NCBI GenBank assembly: GCA_021464415.1
Contig: CM038467.1
Span: 48,855,715 to 48,919,714 of the forward strand
Reading direction: 5' to 3'
From: Lonicera japonica
Lineage: Eukaryota; Streptophyta; Magnoliopsida; Dipsacales; Caprifoliaceae
Length of the DNA stretch: 64,000 bases
Position numbers and translations under genes: made by a program
Notes under the pieces: model-generated
Databases searched by the model: none
Seen by the model: only the letters and a program-made list of their open reading frames with translations
Told to the model about the DNA's origin: nothing
In this document: positions 1-10,879 of the stretch, piece by piece
How the letters are laid out: the number at the start of each line of letters is the position of its first letter
Numbering within the stretch: the first letter of the stretch is position 1

Positions 1-1594
1 AACGACGATGAAAAAGAAAGGGGAGAAAGGGGCGGCCAGTGCAGTTCTATCATTTAAACTATAACATATAACCTAATCTATATTACACAACAGCACCCTA
101 AAGTTATACACGTAATTACGCAAGCCACCTCCGCCTAAACTCCACACCTAACTTTGCTTACTTTATCTATATTACAACACTTGCCCCTAAACTTATACAC
201 TTAATCACACACAGACCCCTCGCCCAGAACCCTGCTCAATTAGACAGTGGCCCCTGAAATTTCCCTTCTTGCACATCAACCCTCATACTCTCTAAAATTT
301 TTCAAAAAGTCCAGGTGGCGCCACGTCCCTCCGCCCTTGCTTCTAGGCCAGGGTTCAACCTTTCCCGCTGCGTTGGTAAGTTTGGTAATTCATGTTGTAT
401 TGTATTTTTATTTTTACGATTTATATATCGAATTGCTACCTGGAATGTGTTTTCTTGATATGGTAATAGGTTGTAAATGTGTATTAGGTTTGTCTTATAG
501 TTTGAACTATGCAGCTTTATGGATTGAATTGCTGATTTCTACTTTATTTTGCTTCTACTGTTGATATTATGTTTTGTCTCAAGCTCTAGGTAAGTTCATG
601 TGTCCCCTCTAACTTGATCCTCATTGAACATATAGATACAAGTTTAGTATTTGATCGCAGAAACCGATGGATATTACGAATACATGTGTATATATGATTA
701 TTCCCTACATTAACAATTGCAACGCATACTTTTAGTGGCTTAAGGTATCAAGCATACCAAGTGTTTGTTAAAAGGCTTATGCATATTAGTTTGGTAAGTT
801 CAATATCATTTCGGCCAATTATGATCTTAAATTTTTGTTTCGACCCCATTTTCTAATTGTAGAATGGCAAAATTTGGAATGACGCTTGGACTTTAGTGAA
901 ACTTGTTTGTGACCATTAATCAAGAAAAGTTTCATAATGTCAAAGTTTAGCCTATTGAAGCTAGTGTTTTAGTCAAAACTCAAAGGGATAATCAAATCTT
1001 TTTCATGATTTACAAAGAAAAAATTTGTGTTCGCTTTTATTATTTCCATGTATAATTGTATTTGAAAGAATTCATAAATTGAACAATATCAATCTCTTAA
1101 GGTATTTTTGTTTATAAAAACTGGTTTCCTCGGAATTGGGATTAACGAACTTCATGCTTTGGCAGGCCTTTTGTAGATTATAAAGGCACTGTTCCATAGC
1201 ATGGAATACAAACTAAGCAAAAGGAGTTGAAAGTAGAAGCTAATATTTAATATGTAGAGGAGGAAAGGTTGGTTTTCATTTCATTTTTTTTTATTTTTTA
1301 CCAATGAACCTACTTATTCCATGTGTTATTTTGGCTATGAAGGAGCTTCTGAGCTATGTGGTGCTTGCCTTCTTGATGACTTTCCCAAGGTGAGCATTTA
1401 CATTATTTTTTTGCACTTATTGATCCCACTCTTGATTTTAAATAGAAAATATATTTTTGTGTGTTTAATTGGTGTTCATGGATAAGAATTAAATTCCTTG
1501 GAATTGCTTTCAGTAGAAAGCAGTTCCATTAATTTCACCAATTTACTTGTCAATAGATCTCTATTGCCTTATTATTGCAACAATGCATCAAATC
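1..1594. other. AT-rich stretch without a firm gene
   Basis: I see no supportable coding gene. Two diverged copies of a roughly 65-bp block (about 76-141 and 166-231, sharing CTATATTACA and the TATACAC core) form an old direct repeat. An exon-like piece ends at a donor-like GTAAGT at 376. A short open stretch near 1330-1389 (reading YEGASELCGACLLDDFPK) ends at a donor-like GTGAGC at 1390. They could be remnants of one host gene that I cannot name. Confidence 0.35.
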
Positions 1595-1903
1595 CAAAGC
1601 ACTAAGACCCTGCAAACAAGTTCACTCAATTATGTCAACTCTGGTGTTAGCATGAACTCTTTGTCACTAGGTTGGTTGGATGGATGTGAAAATGGGGAAG
1701 GGATTTCATGATGCGGAAAATAAGTTGGGGTTTGAATTGGATGTATCTTTGGCCAATCTTTTGATTAGTATGTGCAACTGTGGGAAAATATGGTATGCTC
1801 GTAAGATGTTCGATGAAATACCTGAAATAGATGTTGCTTCTTTGACATCAATAATTTGTGGGTATTTTAGTGTGCGAAAGATTGAGGAATCGCGGCACTA
1901 ATT
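1595..1903 (+). pseudogene. Pentatricopeptide repeat (PPR) protein fragment
   Basis: A 73-codon open stretch from 1680 to the stop at 1901 reads as one plant PLS-class PPR segment: LGFELDVSLANLLISMCNCG, then a GKIWYARKMFDEIPEIDV block. This matches the family pattern in which an N-A-L-I-S-M-Y-type helix precedes a C-G-x-I-x-x-A-R-x-V-F-D-E-M repeat. The same frame upstream reads CKQVHSIM, a typical PPR element, but is cut by a TGA at 1653 and a TAG at 1668. PPR proteins bind organellar RNA and usually hold many repeats; only about two are left. It has no plausible own start and is surrounded by non-coding DNA, so I read it as a dead gene fragment. The PPR call is secure; orthology is not assignable. 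Confidence 0.75.
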
Positions 1904-3376
1904 ATATTCTGGAAGGGGACAAGTCATTATTTTAGATCAACTAAATAGAACATGTATGCAATCTTACGAGCGTAAAGGGTTATATAAAATCAGTAATGGT
2001 TTGAGCATACTTCTATTTATGGTTAATCTAACTTTGAGTTCTGTTAATTATACTGAAAAACGTTATATAGCGAATTTTTGGCTCACCTAAAAAAATGAAT
2101 CAACAAAATATGGATTGTTCCTTATGACTTCAGGGGTTAATCACTAGAAACCTATAAATCATGATTCTTATACCTTGAAATGGTCACCCTTGTAGACAAA
2201 CCATTAAAGACATACATGAAGGCTTTGGGGAACCATTATTTATTCTTATTCTTATTTTATAAATATAGTATATTATTATAAAAGCCAAAAGGAACACCAA
2301 AATGCTAATGAACCTATATATTTGATTTACAGTTCTTGGGAAGTTTCGGAGGAGTTGGAGTTGTTGGTTTATCAACATTGCTTTTTATATCTATGCTGCC
2401 AACCACATTAGAATATCTTTTCACTCCCGGGTAGTCAGGTACTGCATATTTTATTTTTATTTAAGTTTTCATTTTTGATTTTCTTTTTTAACACTCCCCA
2501 TTACTGAGCTTGTTGTTAGGTTGGTTTAATGGGTTGGAGCAGTAGAGCAAGTGTCTTTTAGAAAGTGAACTTTTGGCATGCTATGTTGCTTTCCGTCTTT
2601 GAATATTATAAACATATTCATATATGTGCCTTTGCTTCTCTTTTTTTCCCCTTTTTTTCTATCATTCCAATTTATTTATTTTTTTTTATCAAATACACCC
2701 TCATTTGCATAATTTACTGCTTGTTTATTTATTGTTTTTCTGATTTCCTATCATCCAAACCTGGTAGTTTTAGAGATAGAGTTTGAGCCTTAGTAATGGA
2801 TTTAGCATTGTGTGACTAATAATCGACTGATTATGAGGTTTTTATATGTGAATTAATCAATTTAGGATTCCTGTAAAAGAGTCCCAAAAAAACTCGAGCA
2901 ACCAATCCTGAAGTTTAGTTTTCCTCAAATGTAAATTTGCAGATTGTGAAGAATGTGTAAGGCAGCGATCAAAGAGGGAAGAAGTTGAGTTGTATACTTG
3001 TGCTGATGTTCGTGGCTATTAACTGTGAGCATTATATGGAATTGTAATATTTATATAATTTCATGTATTCCTAGTTATATACTCCTTGAGTGTTTTATTT
3101 GTTGTATGCCAGGAGCATGATTTGCACTCTATATTGCTAGTTATAGTGATTGAATATGGTTTGTTATTATTCTCCGATTGAATTTGGTGTTTTACTCGCA
3201 TAATTTCATTTTTTTGACGTACTAGGGATTCACCTCGATGTAGTAATTTGCTTGTAACAAATGGAGATTGAAACTATAGATTGTAAATTTGGGATAAATT
3301 TCGATGTAGTGAATCTATTTTTATTTTCTAGGCATTAGATATATAATATGGTAAAGTTCTTAGTTGTGTTATAAAC
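1904..3376. other. Non-coding stretch with two exon-like remnants
   Basis: No complete gene. A hydrophobic open stretch at about 2333-2431, reading FLGSFGGVGVVGLSTLLF and ending in a TAG, follows an acceptor-like ACAG. A second piece, 2942-3022, follows TTTGCAG and reads DCEECVRQRSKREEV to a TAA at 3020. They look like terminal exons of an unrecognised membrane protein gene, but I cannot identify the family. The rest is AT-rich with no recognisable motif. Confidence 0.3.
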
Positions 3377-3595
3377 CACTACAGAACTTACATAAGTAAG
3401 AGTCGAAAACACTCATATTTTCTAAGACAGTAAGTGTCTAGGACACTTGCAAATAGTGCTACACACAAGTAATTAATGAAGGTTGTTAACAATTAGAAAA
3501 TTATGTAAGTGGTCAAATTATAAGTGTTTATATCACTTATAAATGGTGTTCATAAGTGTCATAAACACTTATATATTACCTTTTTTCGTGTAGTG
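3377..3595. mobile_element. Short CACTA-type MITE
   Basis: The segment begins CACTACAGAACTTACATAAG and ends TTTTTTCGTGTAGTG, so its ends are inverted CACTAC/GTAGTG, the diagnostic termini of CACTA (En/Spm) transposons. The 219-bp body contains inverted pairs of ATAAGTG/CACTTAT but no reading frame, as expected for a non-autonomous element. Flanking triplets (AAC and TGT) do not match, so the 3-bp target duplication typical of the superfamily is not conserved or the ends are off by a few bases. The 3' part is partly duplicated downstream. Confidence 0.6.
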
Positions 3596-3698
3596 TGTAA
3601 ATAGGCGAGGTCATGGCAAATGGTGTTCATATGTGTCATAAACACTTATATATTACCCTTTTTGGTGTAGCTAGTGTATAAATAGACGAGGTCATGGC
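3541..3698. repeat. Tandem duplication of the CACTA MITE end and its flank
   Basis: Two adjacent copies start with AAATGGTGTTCATA at 3541 and 3618 and both finish with AGACGAGGTCATGGC or a close variant (first copy to 3617, second to 3698). Units are about 77 and 81 bp and differ by a few substitutions plus a CTA insertion inside the GTGTAG motif. The unit joins the MITE 3' terminus to flanking DNA, so the duplication followed MITE insertion. Confidence 0.8.
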
Positions 3699-3711
3699 CG
3701 GCCATGACCTC
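3688..3711. repeat. 24-bp perfect palindrome
   Basis: GAGGTCATGGCC is followed without spacer by its exact reverse complement, GGCCATGACCTC. It begins inside the last bases of the second tandem unit and ends outside it, so the right half is an inverted copy of the unit's tail. No gene is attached to it. Confidence 0.9.
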
Positions 3712-3712
3712 T

Positions 3713-5282
3713 GTAAGAGATTATTTATGACACTTTGTTAAGCAGTATTATAAATGGGTGTTGCAGTGTTCATAAGAACCACATCAATAAAATAAATGTT
3801 TTTGTGCCGCTTATTCTTTGCCTGTCATAAATATCCTTATACACACTCCATACGGCCATACATGCATACTGTTTTAATTTTATGAGATTTATGTGATCTT
3901 TTATTGTAATTGGTTAATGCATCAAAATAATAAGGACGTACTCATAATAATTGTGGGTGGTTAAAAATTAGTTCAGTCCAATTTAAAGAGAATTAGCATA
4001 GTAAGATGGATTAGAAACCAGGAAATTCGGATGAACAGTAACAACCAACAAGAAGATAATTGAAAAGAGATAAAAGTGAGACCAAATTTGTTTGAGGGAA
4101 GATTCCTCCGATGGTTTTAATTCTCAATCCGGCAGTACATGCTGCCTTAATGGGTGTGTGTTGATTATATTAACTTAAAAGCTTAAAGAAGCAGTACAAT
4201 TACCGAGATTTTGGTTTGGTTGGAGGAAGAAGAAGAATGTGCAAGAGTAAGTGTAGAAGGGAGAGATTAATTAATAAGCTGTGGGATTTCCCTTCCTACT
4301 TAGACGTATAGGATAGGTTACATTAGGGTTAGTGTGATATGAAAATTACCAGAGTAAACTTGGGTACTATTCCAAGATAACAACGATGGATCCTTAACCC
4401 TGTTCAGACTTGTGTAAGTAGTTATTTCCCATCACTTATCATCCAACTCAGCTTTTCTTTTTCTTGTTGGCGACCATTGTTGGTTAGTTTTTATTACTTA
4501 TGTAAATCTTTATTCATCTCTAGTCGGATCGGCTTAATAGTCGGCCAAAATAGAAATACATGTTGGTCAGCTTTATGCCTTCCCTTGTGTAGGATATAGT
4601 GAGCTTAATAGCTTTGGGCCTTAGGCCGACCATAATATGGGCATTCCAAACTGGGCCTAACTAAAACCCCACTTATAATTTTTTACCTCCCACAATAATC
4701 ATTCATTTATTACTTTAATTAATCCACCAATCTAGTGACGAAGCTATTTGTTGGGTAGGTGGGGCAAGTGCTCCACCCATATTTTTAAAAATTGAACTAT
4801 TACCCTTATATGTTTTGTATATTTAATAAGTGCCCCATTTTATAGTACGCAACGAAAATCATGAGCATTTAATAATTACAAAATAATATATATATATATA
4901 TAGTTACACAAAAAAATAATACATAAAATGATATATTCGTAGATTTGGGAGTCTAATATATTAACAAAGGATTTGGCTTCAGAGCCACCTTACGAGAATT
5001 TGAGCCCCCCCTCCTTAGGGTCGGAGCTAGAAATTTGAGTGAGGGGGCATACATTAAACACTAATAAATTAAAAAATATCGTAAGAACTGATTATTATTT
5101 TTTTCAAAGCACCATATCAAAATAAAAAGTTCTCAAAGTACAATATTAAAAAAGGTGTTTCTCAAAGTATTACTATAATTGTCCTCAAAAAGATTTCATA
5201 GTTTAGAACTGATTCATGATAACCTCATTATTTATTCTACTAAATATGTATTTCTCTATGTATATTACCAAGTTATCATTCA
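3713..5282. other. Non-coding, AT-rich stretch
   Basis: I see no gene. The stretch contains a short AT dinucleotide run near 4889-4902. Near 5020 a GGGTCGGAGCTAGAAATTTG motif appears; such text is often seen at the edges of plant hAT relics, and it precedes the transposase fragment that starts at about 5283. Confidence 0.5.
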
Positions 5283-6490
5283 TCCATTTTTTATCCCATT
5301 CGATTCTGTAATATATTTTTCAAAATGTTCATAGCCGAAAATGCCTTCTCCACAGTAGCAGTTGCAACTGGTAGGATCAAAGCTAATGTCAAAAGCAAAT
5401 AAACCAAAGGGTATACTTTGTCTTTTTTTGTCTCAAACTTTTTGCAAGAGCAACAATTCCTTAAGTACTTCAAATCTTATATTGGACCACACATCAAAAA
5501 TATATATCTCAAGTTGATTATCGAGTTCTAATAGCTTGGTTGTAGTAAATTCATTTGAATAAAATTGAGCAAGGTAGATCAATCTTTGATTATCAAAAGC
5601 AAAGAATGAATCATCTCGATAAAGACATGCCATAAAGAGAAGTATTTTGGTATTTGCTATAGAGAAAAAAAATATTATTTAGTTCTCGAAGTTGCATATC
5701 TATGACGGCATGAAATAACTCAACCTGGTAATGATGTAAGTTTGTCATTTCATGAGCTTTACATCGTGGCCGTCCCCGAGTTACGAACACATCCTCCATG
5801 TTAGGCACATCGATGTTATGTCTTTTATAAAAGGAGAAAACTTCATTAAATATTAAATCCCATCCATCATCCCTTATTAGTTATAGTCGTTGCTCGCACA
5901 TTTTGACCAATGATATCGCATTCACATGGTCTCTTCTTTACAGAGACTTCAACAATTCATTTGTAAATCTAAACACATTTCTCATCAAATATAGACTAAA
6001 CAAAAAAAATTAAAAGGATTGTATTGTTTCTAACATCTTACTTGCTTCATATCTCTGTTCAGAGTTTGATCCATCCTCTGCAATAATTTTTAGAACATCC
6101 ATCACAGATGAGAACATGTTGATCAAGCTAATTAAACTGCAATAATGTGACCCCCAACACGTGTCTCCAAAATGTTAAAGAAAATTAGTTTGGTTTAAGC
6201 CTTGTGTACTTAGAAGCTCACGTTTGTTAAGTTCCTTGGTAAATTTGGCAACTTGTTTCTCAAGAAGTATGTCACGGCATTTACATGTGGCTCCAACAAC
6301 ATTCACTACATTAGCAACAAGTGTGAAAAGTGATGTAATTTGAGCATTATCTTTTAAAATGAAGATAAAAATCAGATTCATTATCTTTTAAAATCAGTGC
6401 TTTAAAGCCATTGAACTCACCTTGCACATTACTATATAGCTCCATCATAACCTCGTCCATGTAGTTTAGAAATTTTGAGTCCATGTATAA
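5283..6490 (-). pseudogene. hAT-superfamily transposase relic (DUF4371/TTF-type)
   Basis: Read on the reverse strand, pieces appear in the order of a plant zinc-finger (TTF/ZMYM-like) hAT transposase. From about 6480 comes LHGRGYDGAI; 6381-6175 holds SLFTLVANVVNVVGATCK; about 6168-6142 reads GDTCWGSHY, the conserved block before the C-terminal half; 5808-5611 holds RPRCKAHEMTNLHHYQVELF; and 5430-5291 reads LALILPVATATVEKAFSAMN, the hAT dimerisation motif. These lie in several frames with stops between, so the gene is dead. The N-terminal zinc finger and much of the middle are missing. I did not find terminal inverted repeats. Family assignment is strong because three separate conserved blocks occur in the right order. 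Confidence 0.85.
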
Positions 6491-7640
6491 ATGTTGTGAT
6501 AGATTTTAATGCTCGCAGGAGCATAAACAAGTTGATAATGTAACGCGCAAGAAAGGTCGATCCTACAAAGACTCAAACAATATGTTTTGAAATTACCATG
6601 TTAAATTTTCACTAAATTCCTAAGTTAGCCGGAGAAATGGTGGAATAAAATAAAATGAGTAAAGCAAAGCAAAGTAATGAAAGTAAATTAAATAATAGTA
6701 AGCAAGATAACAAAATTAATGAATTAATCGACTAGGGTTTTGAAGTCAAATATGTAATTAATATCATCTTCTTAAGTATTCATGCGCGTAAACTCTACTC
6801 TTGTCTTGCAATAATTTGGTCTCTCGACTTTATTATTTGCAAAAAATAAGATCATTCAAGTTTAATTAATTTATAAAATCTAATTATAATTCTTCCACAG
6901 CCAAACTTATGTATAAAGTCAAAACACTTACTATATCCTTCAAAACACACTATATATCCGCATTCAACAAATCATAAAGTGAATCCAAGAAATCATAATG
7001 AGAATCCAACTTTATTTTTATCAATTAAAATAGGCATCTAATAGGAAGAATTGCATTTAACATTGAAACATTAAATTGGTATAATCAATTGCCATGGACA
7101 CGTGTAATGAAATCAATTAAATATACTCATCCTAACCTTGGCACAAATTTATGCTAGCATGGAAGGAATTAAATAATAATAAATAAAATAAAAACAAAAC
7201 TTACTTGGTATGGAATTAATTAAGTAATAAAATTTAAGCTATAATCTTGAAAGTCTTCAATGTAAAAGAAAATAAAAGAAAACAAAAAAAAATGGCAAAG
7301 AAAAAGAGCCAAGTGCTCGGCTACTGTGCACAATCCGGCCCTTCTTGGGCTTGATTTGATTTAATAGACTTAGCTACTAAGGTGGCCTTAAGATTGAATG
7401 TTTAAGCTATTTCTGGGCTTGTGGGACATTGGTTGGCGAGTGGGCTTGGACCCATGTGGGCCTTTCTAAAAGTTAATGCAAAGGGCTGGCTTTGACTTCA
7501 TTAAGGATTCTTTAAAAATAATATGTGAGACCCAGGAATTAGAACTCTAGTCCAATGTGTGGGCACCTACTACTTTTACCACCTGGGCTCACAACTCCCT
7601 TGTTTATTTATCTCACTGATTTTCTTGTTAACTAGATTTC
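6491..7640. other. Non-coding stretch, probably degraded transposon
   Basis: No reading frame of note. Around 6545-6600 the text GAAAGGTCGATCCTACAAAG begins a block of the kind seen in untranslated parts of plant retroelements, but I cannot assign it. The remainder is AT-rich. Confidence 0.35.
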
Positions 7641-7670
7641 TGCTTTACTTTCCTATTTTAGTTTTTAAAA

Positions 7671-8372
7671 GGGGACTATTATTTATACCCTTCAATTTTG
7701 TTACTAACACCATCATCTATAATTTAATAAAAAAACATATTTCAACAGCCAACTTTTTGGTCACAAACGCCCTCTCACTTAACCATCACTTAACTTATTT
7801 ACCCAATGGTTAAAACATTAACCTATTGCCTTATGTCAGGCGAGTCACTTGCAACACATTCACCTGATGTGGGCTAAATGTGTGTAAATTCACTCACCTT
7901 TCATTAGGTGAGTCTAATTTGAAAACACTCCGGTACACTCCGCACTCCATTGCCTTATATTAGGCGAGTCACTTGCAACACATTCACCTAGTGTAAGCTG
8001 TGTGTGTATGAATTCACTCACCTGTCATTAGGTGAGTCTAATTTGAAAATACTCTAGTACACTCCGCACTCTATTGCCTTATATTAGGCGAGTCACTTGT
8101 AACACATTCACCTAATGTGGGGTGAGTGTGTGTGAATTCACTCACCTATCATTAGGTGAGTCTAATTTGAAAACACTCCAAACGAGCGGGAGAAGGTGAG
8201 AGGCATACATGACTTCTTCTTTTTTAATGTTAAGTAGTTTTGTTTTTAATTAATGTTTGTATTAACTTTTAATTGGGTGGAGAGTGTTAGTGACTAAAAA
8301 TTGGCATAAGGGGGTGTTTGTGACAACGGTGGTGTTAATGATAAGAATGGGGGGGTGTAAATAACAGCCCCC
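7671..8372. mobile_element. MULE-like MITE (702 bp)
   Basis: The left end reads GGGGACTATTATTTATACCC and the reverse complement of the right end reads GGGGGCTGTTATTTACACCC; similarity continues for about 50 bp (CTAACACCAT against TTAACACCAC). Flanks are TTTTTAAAA (7662-7670) and TTTTAAAAA (8373-8381), nine bases with one difference, the 9-bp target duplication length of Mutator-like elements. No transposase frame is present. The element interrupts a reverse-strand LTR, whose sequence resumes across it, which supports the boundaries independently. Confidence 0.75.
7825..8180. repeat. Three 124-bp tandem repeats inside the MITE
   Basis: Copies start with ATTGCCTTAT at 7825, 7949 and 8073, an exact 124-bp period; the third copy is truncated at about 8180. 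Each contains AGGCGAGTCACTTG, ACATTCACCT and the inverted pair CTCACCT/AGGTGAG, giving short foldback potential in every unit. Copies differ by scattered substitutions. Confidence 0.9.
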
Positions 8373-9194
8373 TTTTAAAAAGCTGTTTGAAAAGAGGTTT
8401 TGAAAAGCTATAAAGTGATAGTAATTATGCATACAAGAATTTGAATTATAAAGACTGATAAATAAATACAAAAGCAGTGAGAGATAATTATACCTTAATT
8501 CTCTAGGAGGGAGAAAATATAGGTCTTCTGGTATGTACCACGAAATCTCAGTGATTGTTGATGAAAAATATGAATGGAGGGGAGGTCTATATATAGATGT
8601 ACAGTCCTTAGAGGCCAAGAAAGCACTAGATTGAAGAGCTTGTTGCCGGAATCTAAAAAGCTTGTCATACAACAAGTGGAGGTTGTCGTAAAGACTTCCC
8701 ACAGTTGGATCAAGCTGATTTTTGGCTATGTGTTGTCCCTGGATGTCTTCTAGATGCTGTCCAAATTTGAGGTTGGTCAGAGTTTGATAGGACCTCCGTT
8801 TTCTCTAATTAGTACGAAGGGTATTTTGATTAGAATAGCACGATAAATGAATCAGTTCTTGATGAACTAATGTTTGAGAATTTTGGATACGTTCCTCCCC
8901 AATATGTCATGTAGCACCTATCCAAATTTGAGGTTGATCGGAGTACGGAAAGGCCTCCATCTAACTGCTTGATTGCTGCTAGTTCCATTATGACTTGCCA
9001 GAGATGCACCTCCGGAAGCATGAGAGGGATTTCCACACACAAAAGACCTCGATTTCCCTAGTAGACTTCTTTGATGCATGAATGAGTCTTTCAGGCCTTT
9101 CTTAATTTTTTAGCGAGTTCAGGACTCGGTGCACATGCTGGTGCATTTTAGAAAAATGAATTCTTGCAAAGGTCGCAAAAATGGGGTGTTAACA

Positions 9195-9845
9195 CTGTTC
9201 CACCTAAAGAAGAGAAAACATGTACAAGAGAAACTAAACTGAACAAGAGAGATATCATATTTTCTTTCTAACGAAGAGCCAATATAAATAATTCACCACT
9301 CCAAGCAAAAAATTGACTCAATATACTGATGTTTCGATTGTTTCAACACACAGCAATACTTGAGTGCTATTCACCTTCAAATTATACCTACCATTTGTGT
9401 ACAATCGAAGGCAATCCCATATTTTGATGATGATTTTGACCCATCATTCCTATTCAAATTATTTTTCTTAAAAGATTATTTCATTAAATTCCATCTAATG
9501 CTGCAATAGAATGTTTCTCCATAGAACTTTGGCGCTTTGGTTTTTACCAAAATAAATCAATTCCATTAGCAAGAAACGATTAAAACTAAATGGTAAACAA
9601 CTCACTATCCCAAAGACCTCAAAAACATTTGCCAGAACTGAATGGTAAACGACTCACTATCCCAAATAACAGTTTAATGTACGGGGTTTATGGACATGGG
9701 AAAGTTTGTATAACAAAATAAGGATTTATCGTCCTAAATCCTTATTTTTGACCCACCCTCAACTTTGAGACTAGTGATATTAAGGAAAGTGTCCAAACCT
9801 TGTGTTAGATTCCACACCCTCCCCTCCATATTTCTAATTATATTA
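9195..9845. other. Non-coding stretch
   Basis: No gene found. A sentence-like block, ACGACTCACTATCCCAAA or a one-base variant, occurs twice (near 9598 and 9648), a small local direct repeat. Otherwise featureless AT-rich DNA. Confidence 0.4.
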
Positions 9846-10123
9846 GGCTATCTCCAATAGTCATTTCTACCCAAGCAAATTTCTATATTAGAAAAGAGAA
9901 AATGGAAAAAAGTGCTCCAATGGTCATTTCTATAGCTATTTCTCTATATATGAGGTGGAAGGTGAGTCAAAGCATTTCTACATGTAGAAATTGTGATAAA
10001 AAATTTTAATGTGACATGGCACATCCTCATTGTATATAAGAAACCCACTAATTCTCTCTCATTCTTAAATAAATGCCAACTAAGATAGAAAAGTAAAATA
10101 GAAATGACACTATTAGAGAAACT
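9846..10123. mobile_element. Tourist/PIF-Harbinger-like MITE (278 bp)
   Basis: The left end GGCTATCTCCAATAGTCATT and the reverse complement of the right end AGTTTCTCTAATAGTGTCAT align as a degenerate terminal inverted repeat. TTA flanks the element on both sides (9843-9845 and 10124-10126), the 3-bp target duplication expected for PIF/Harbinger elements. The text CTCCAATAG is typical of this class of MITE in eudicots. There is no reading frame inside. Confidence 0.75.
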
Positions 10124-10126
10124 TTA

Positions 10127-10879
10127 TTTGAGCTTTTCTATCTATACAATTATATTTCCAAATAGAAACCGAAATTGAAACAAAGAAACCGAATTAATTT
10201 GGTTTGGGTTTGGGGTGTGCAAGTGTAAAACTGAACCGAATCGATCCAAAACGAATCATTACGTATACGATTAAAAAATAATACTACTTCATTATTCAAT
10301 ATTTTATATCTATAAAATTTGCAATCTTTAATTATAGCACAAAATAAATCTCTAAAATAAATTTTCTTTAAACTAAATATAGTGACAATATAACAAATAA
10401 ATCTCTATAACAAAGTTTTGTTATACATATTTTTAATCTTTACATTATATTAATATAATTTAATGACACAAAGAACCTTGAAAATAATATAGTATTATAC
10501 ATCATAATTAATACTACACACAAATTAGTATTCCATCAATCCTATAGTGCATACATTCTTGAATACTACTACATTCATTCATTAATGCGATTACTTAATT
10601 TATTTGTTTAAACTTGTTCAAGTGTTGCTTTATATATAATTTATTTTATTTTATTTTTACAAAAAGTAAAAAATCGAATAAAACCAAACCGAAATCGAAA
10701 CGAAAAGTTTGGTCTGGGTTTGAGTCAACAACTTTTTAAAACTAAAACTAAATCGAAGCGAAACCGAATTTTCAAGTTTGGTTTGAATTTGAGTTTTAAA
10801 ATTTTTACTCAAACCGAAACCAGAAACACCCCAACATTTACCACTCAAAGTGATCCTCCACCCTTTGTGTGGTCCCACT
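10127..10879. other. AT-rich block with AACCGAA arms, probable MITE remnant
   Basis: Two zones rich in AACCGAA/TTTGGTTTGG text (about 10160-10250 and 10675-10830) flank an AT-rich core without coding content. The outer motifs GGGGTGTGCAAG (10212) and AAACACCCCAAC (10830) look like opposite ends of a hAT-like MITE of the GGGGTGTGCAA kind, but I could not find a convincing 8-bp target duplication. The frames reported here are made of this simple text and are not genes. Confidence 0.35.

Larger units (their letters stand above)
7641..9194 (-). mobile_element. Tat/Ogre-like LTR fragment, reverse strand, split by a MITE
   Basis: On the reverse strand the text starts TGTTAACACCCCATTTTTGC at 9194, equivalent to the TGTAAACACCTCATTTTGCG start of the LTR at 60429. 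It then follows that LTR: the CAAATTTGGACAG block, a TATA element (CTATATATAG at 8587-8596), the CCTCCCCTCCATTCAT leader and the GATTTCGTGGTACATACCA block. Similarity resumes briefly on the other side of the inserted MITE (AAAACTAAA, down to about 7640) and then stops. It is therefore a truncated LTR lacking its 3' half, with no PBS or coding region. The open frames here are antisense or accidental. Confidence 0.7.

Noticed and set aside
8262..8702. Reverse-strand open frame of 146 codons
   Set aside because: It is read through an LTR leader and the end of a MITE; text and composition match untranslated LTR sequence in other copies.
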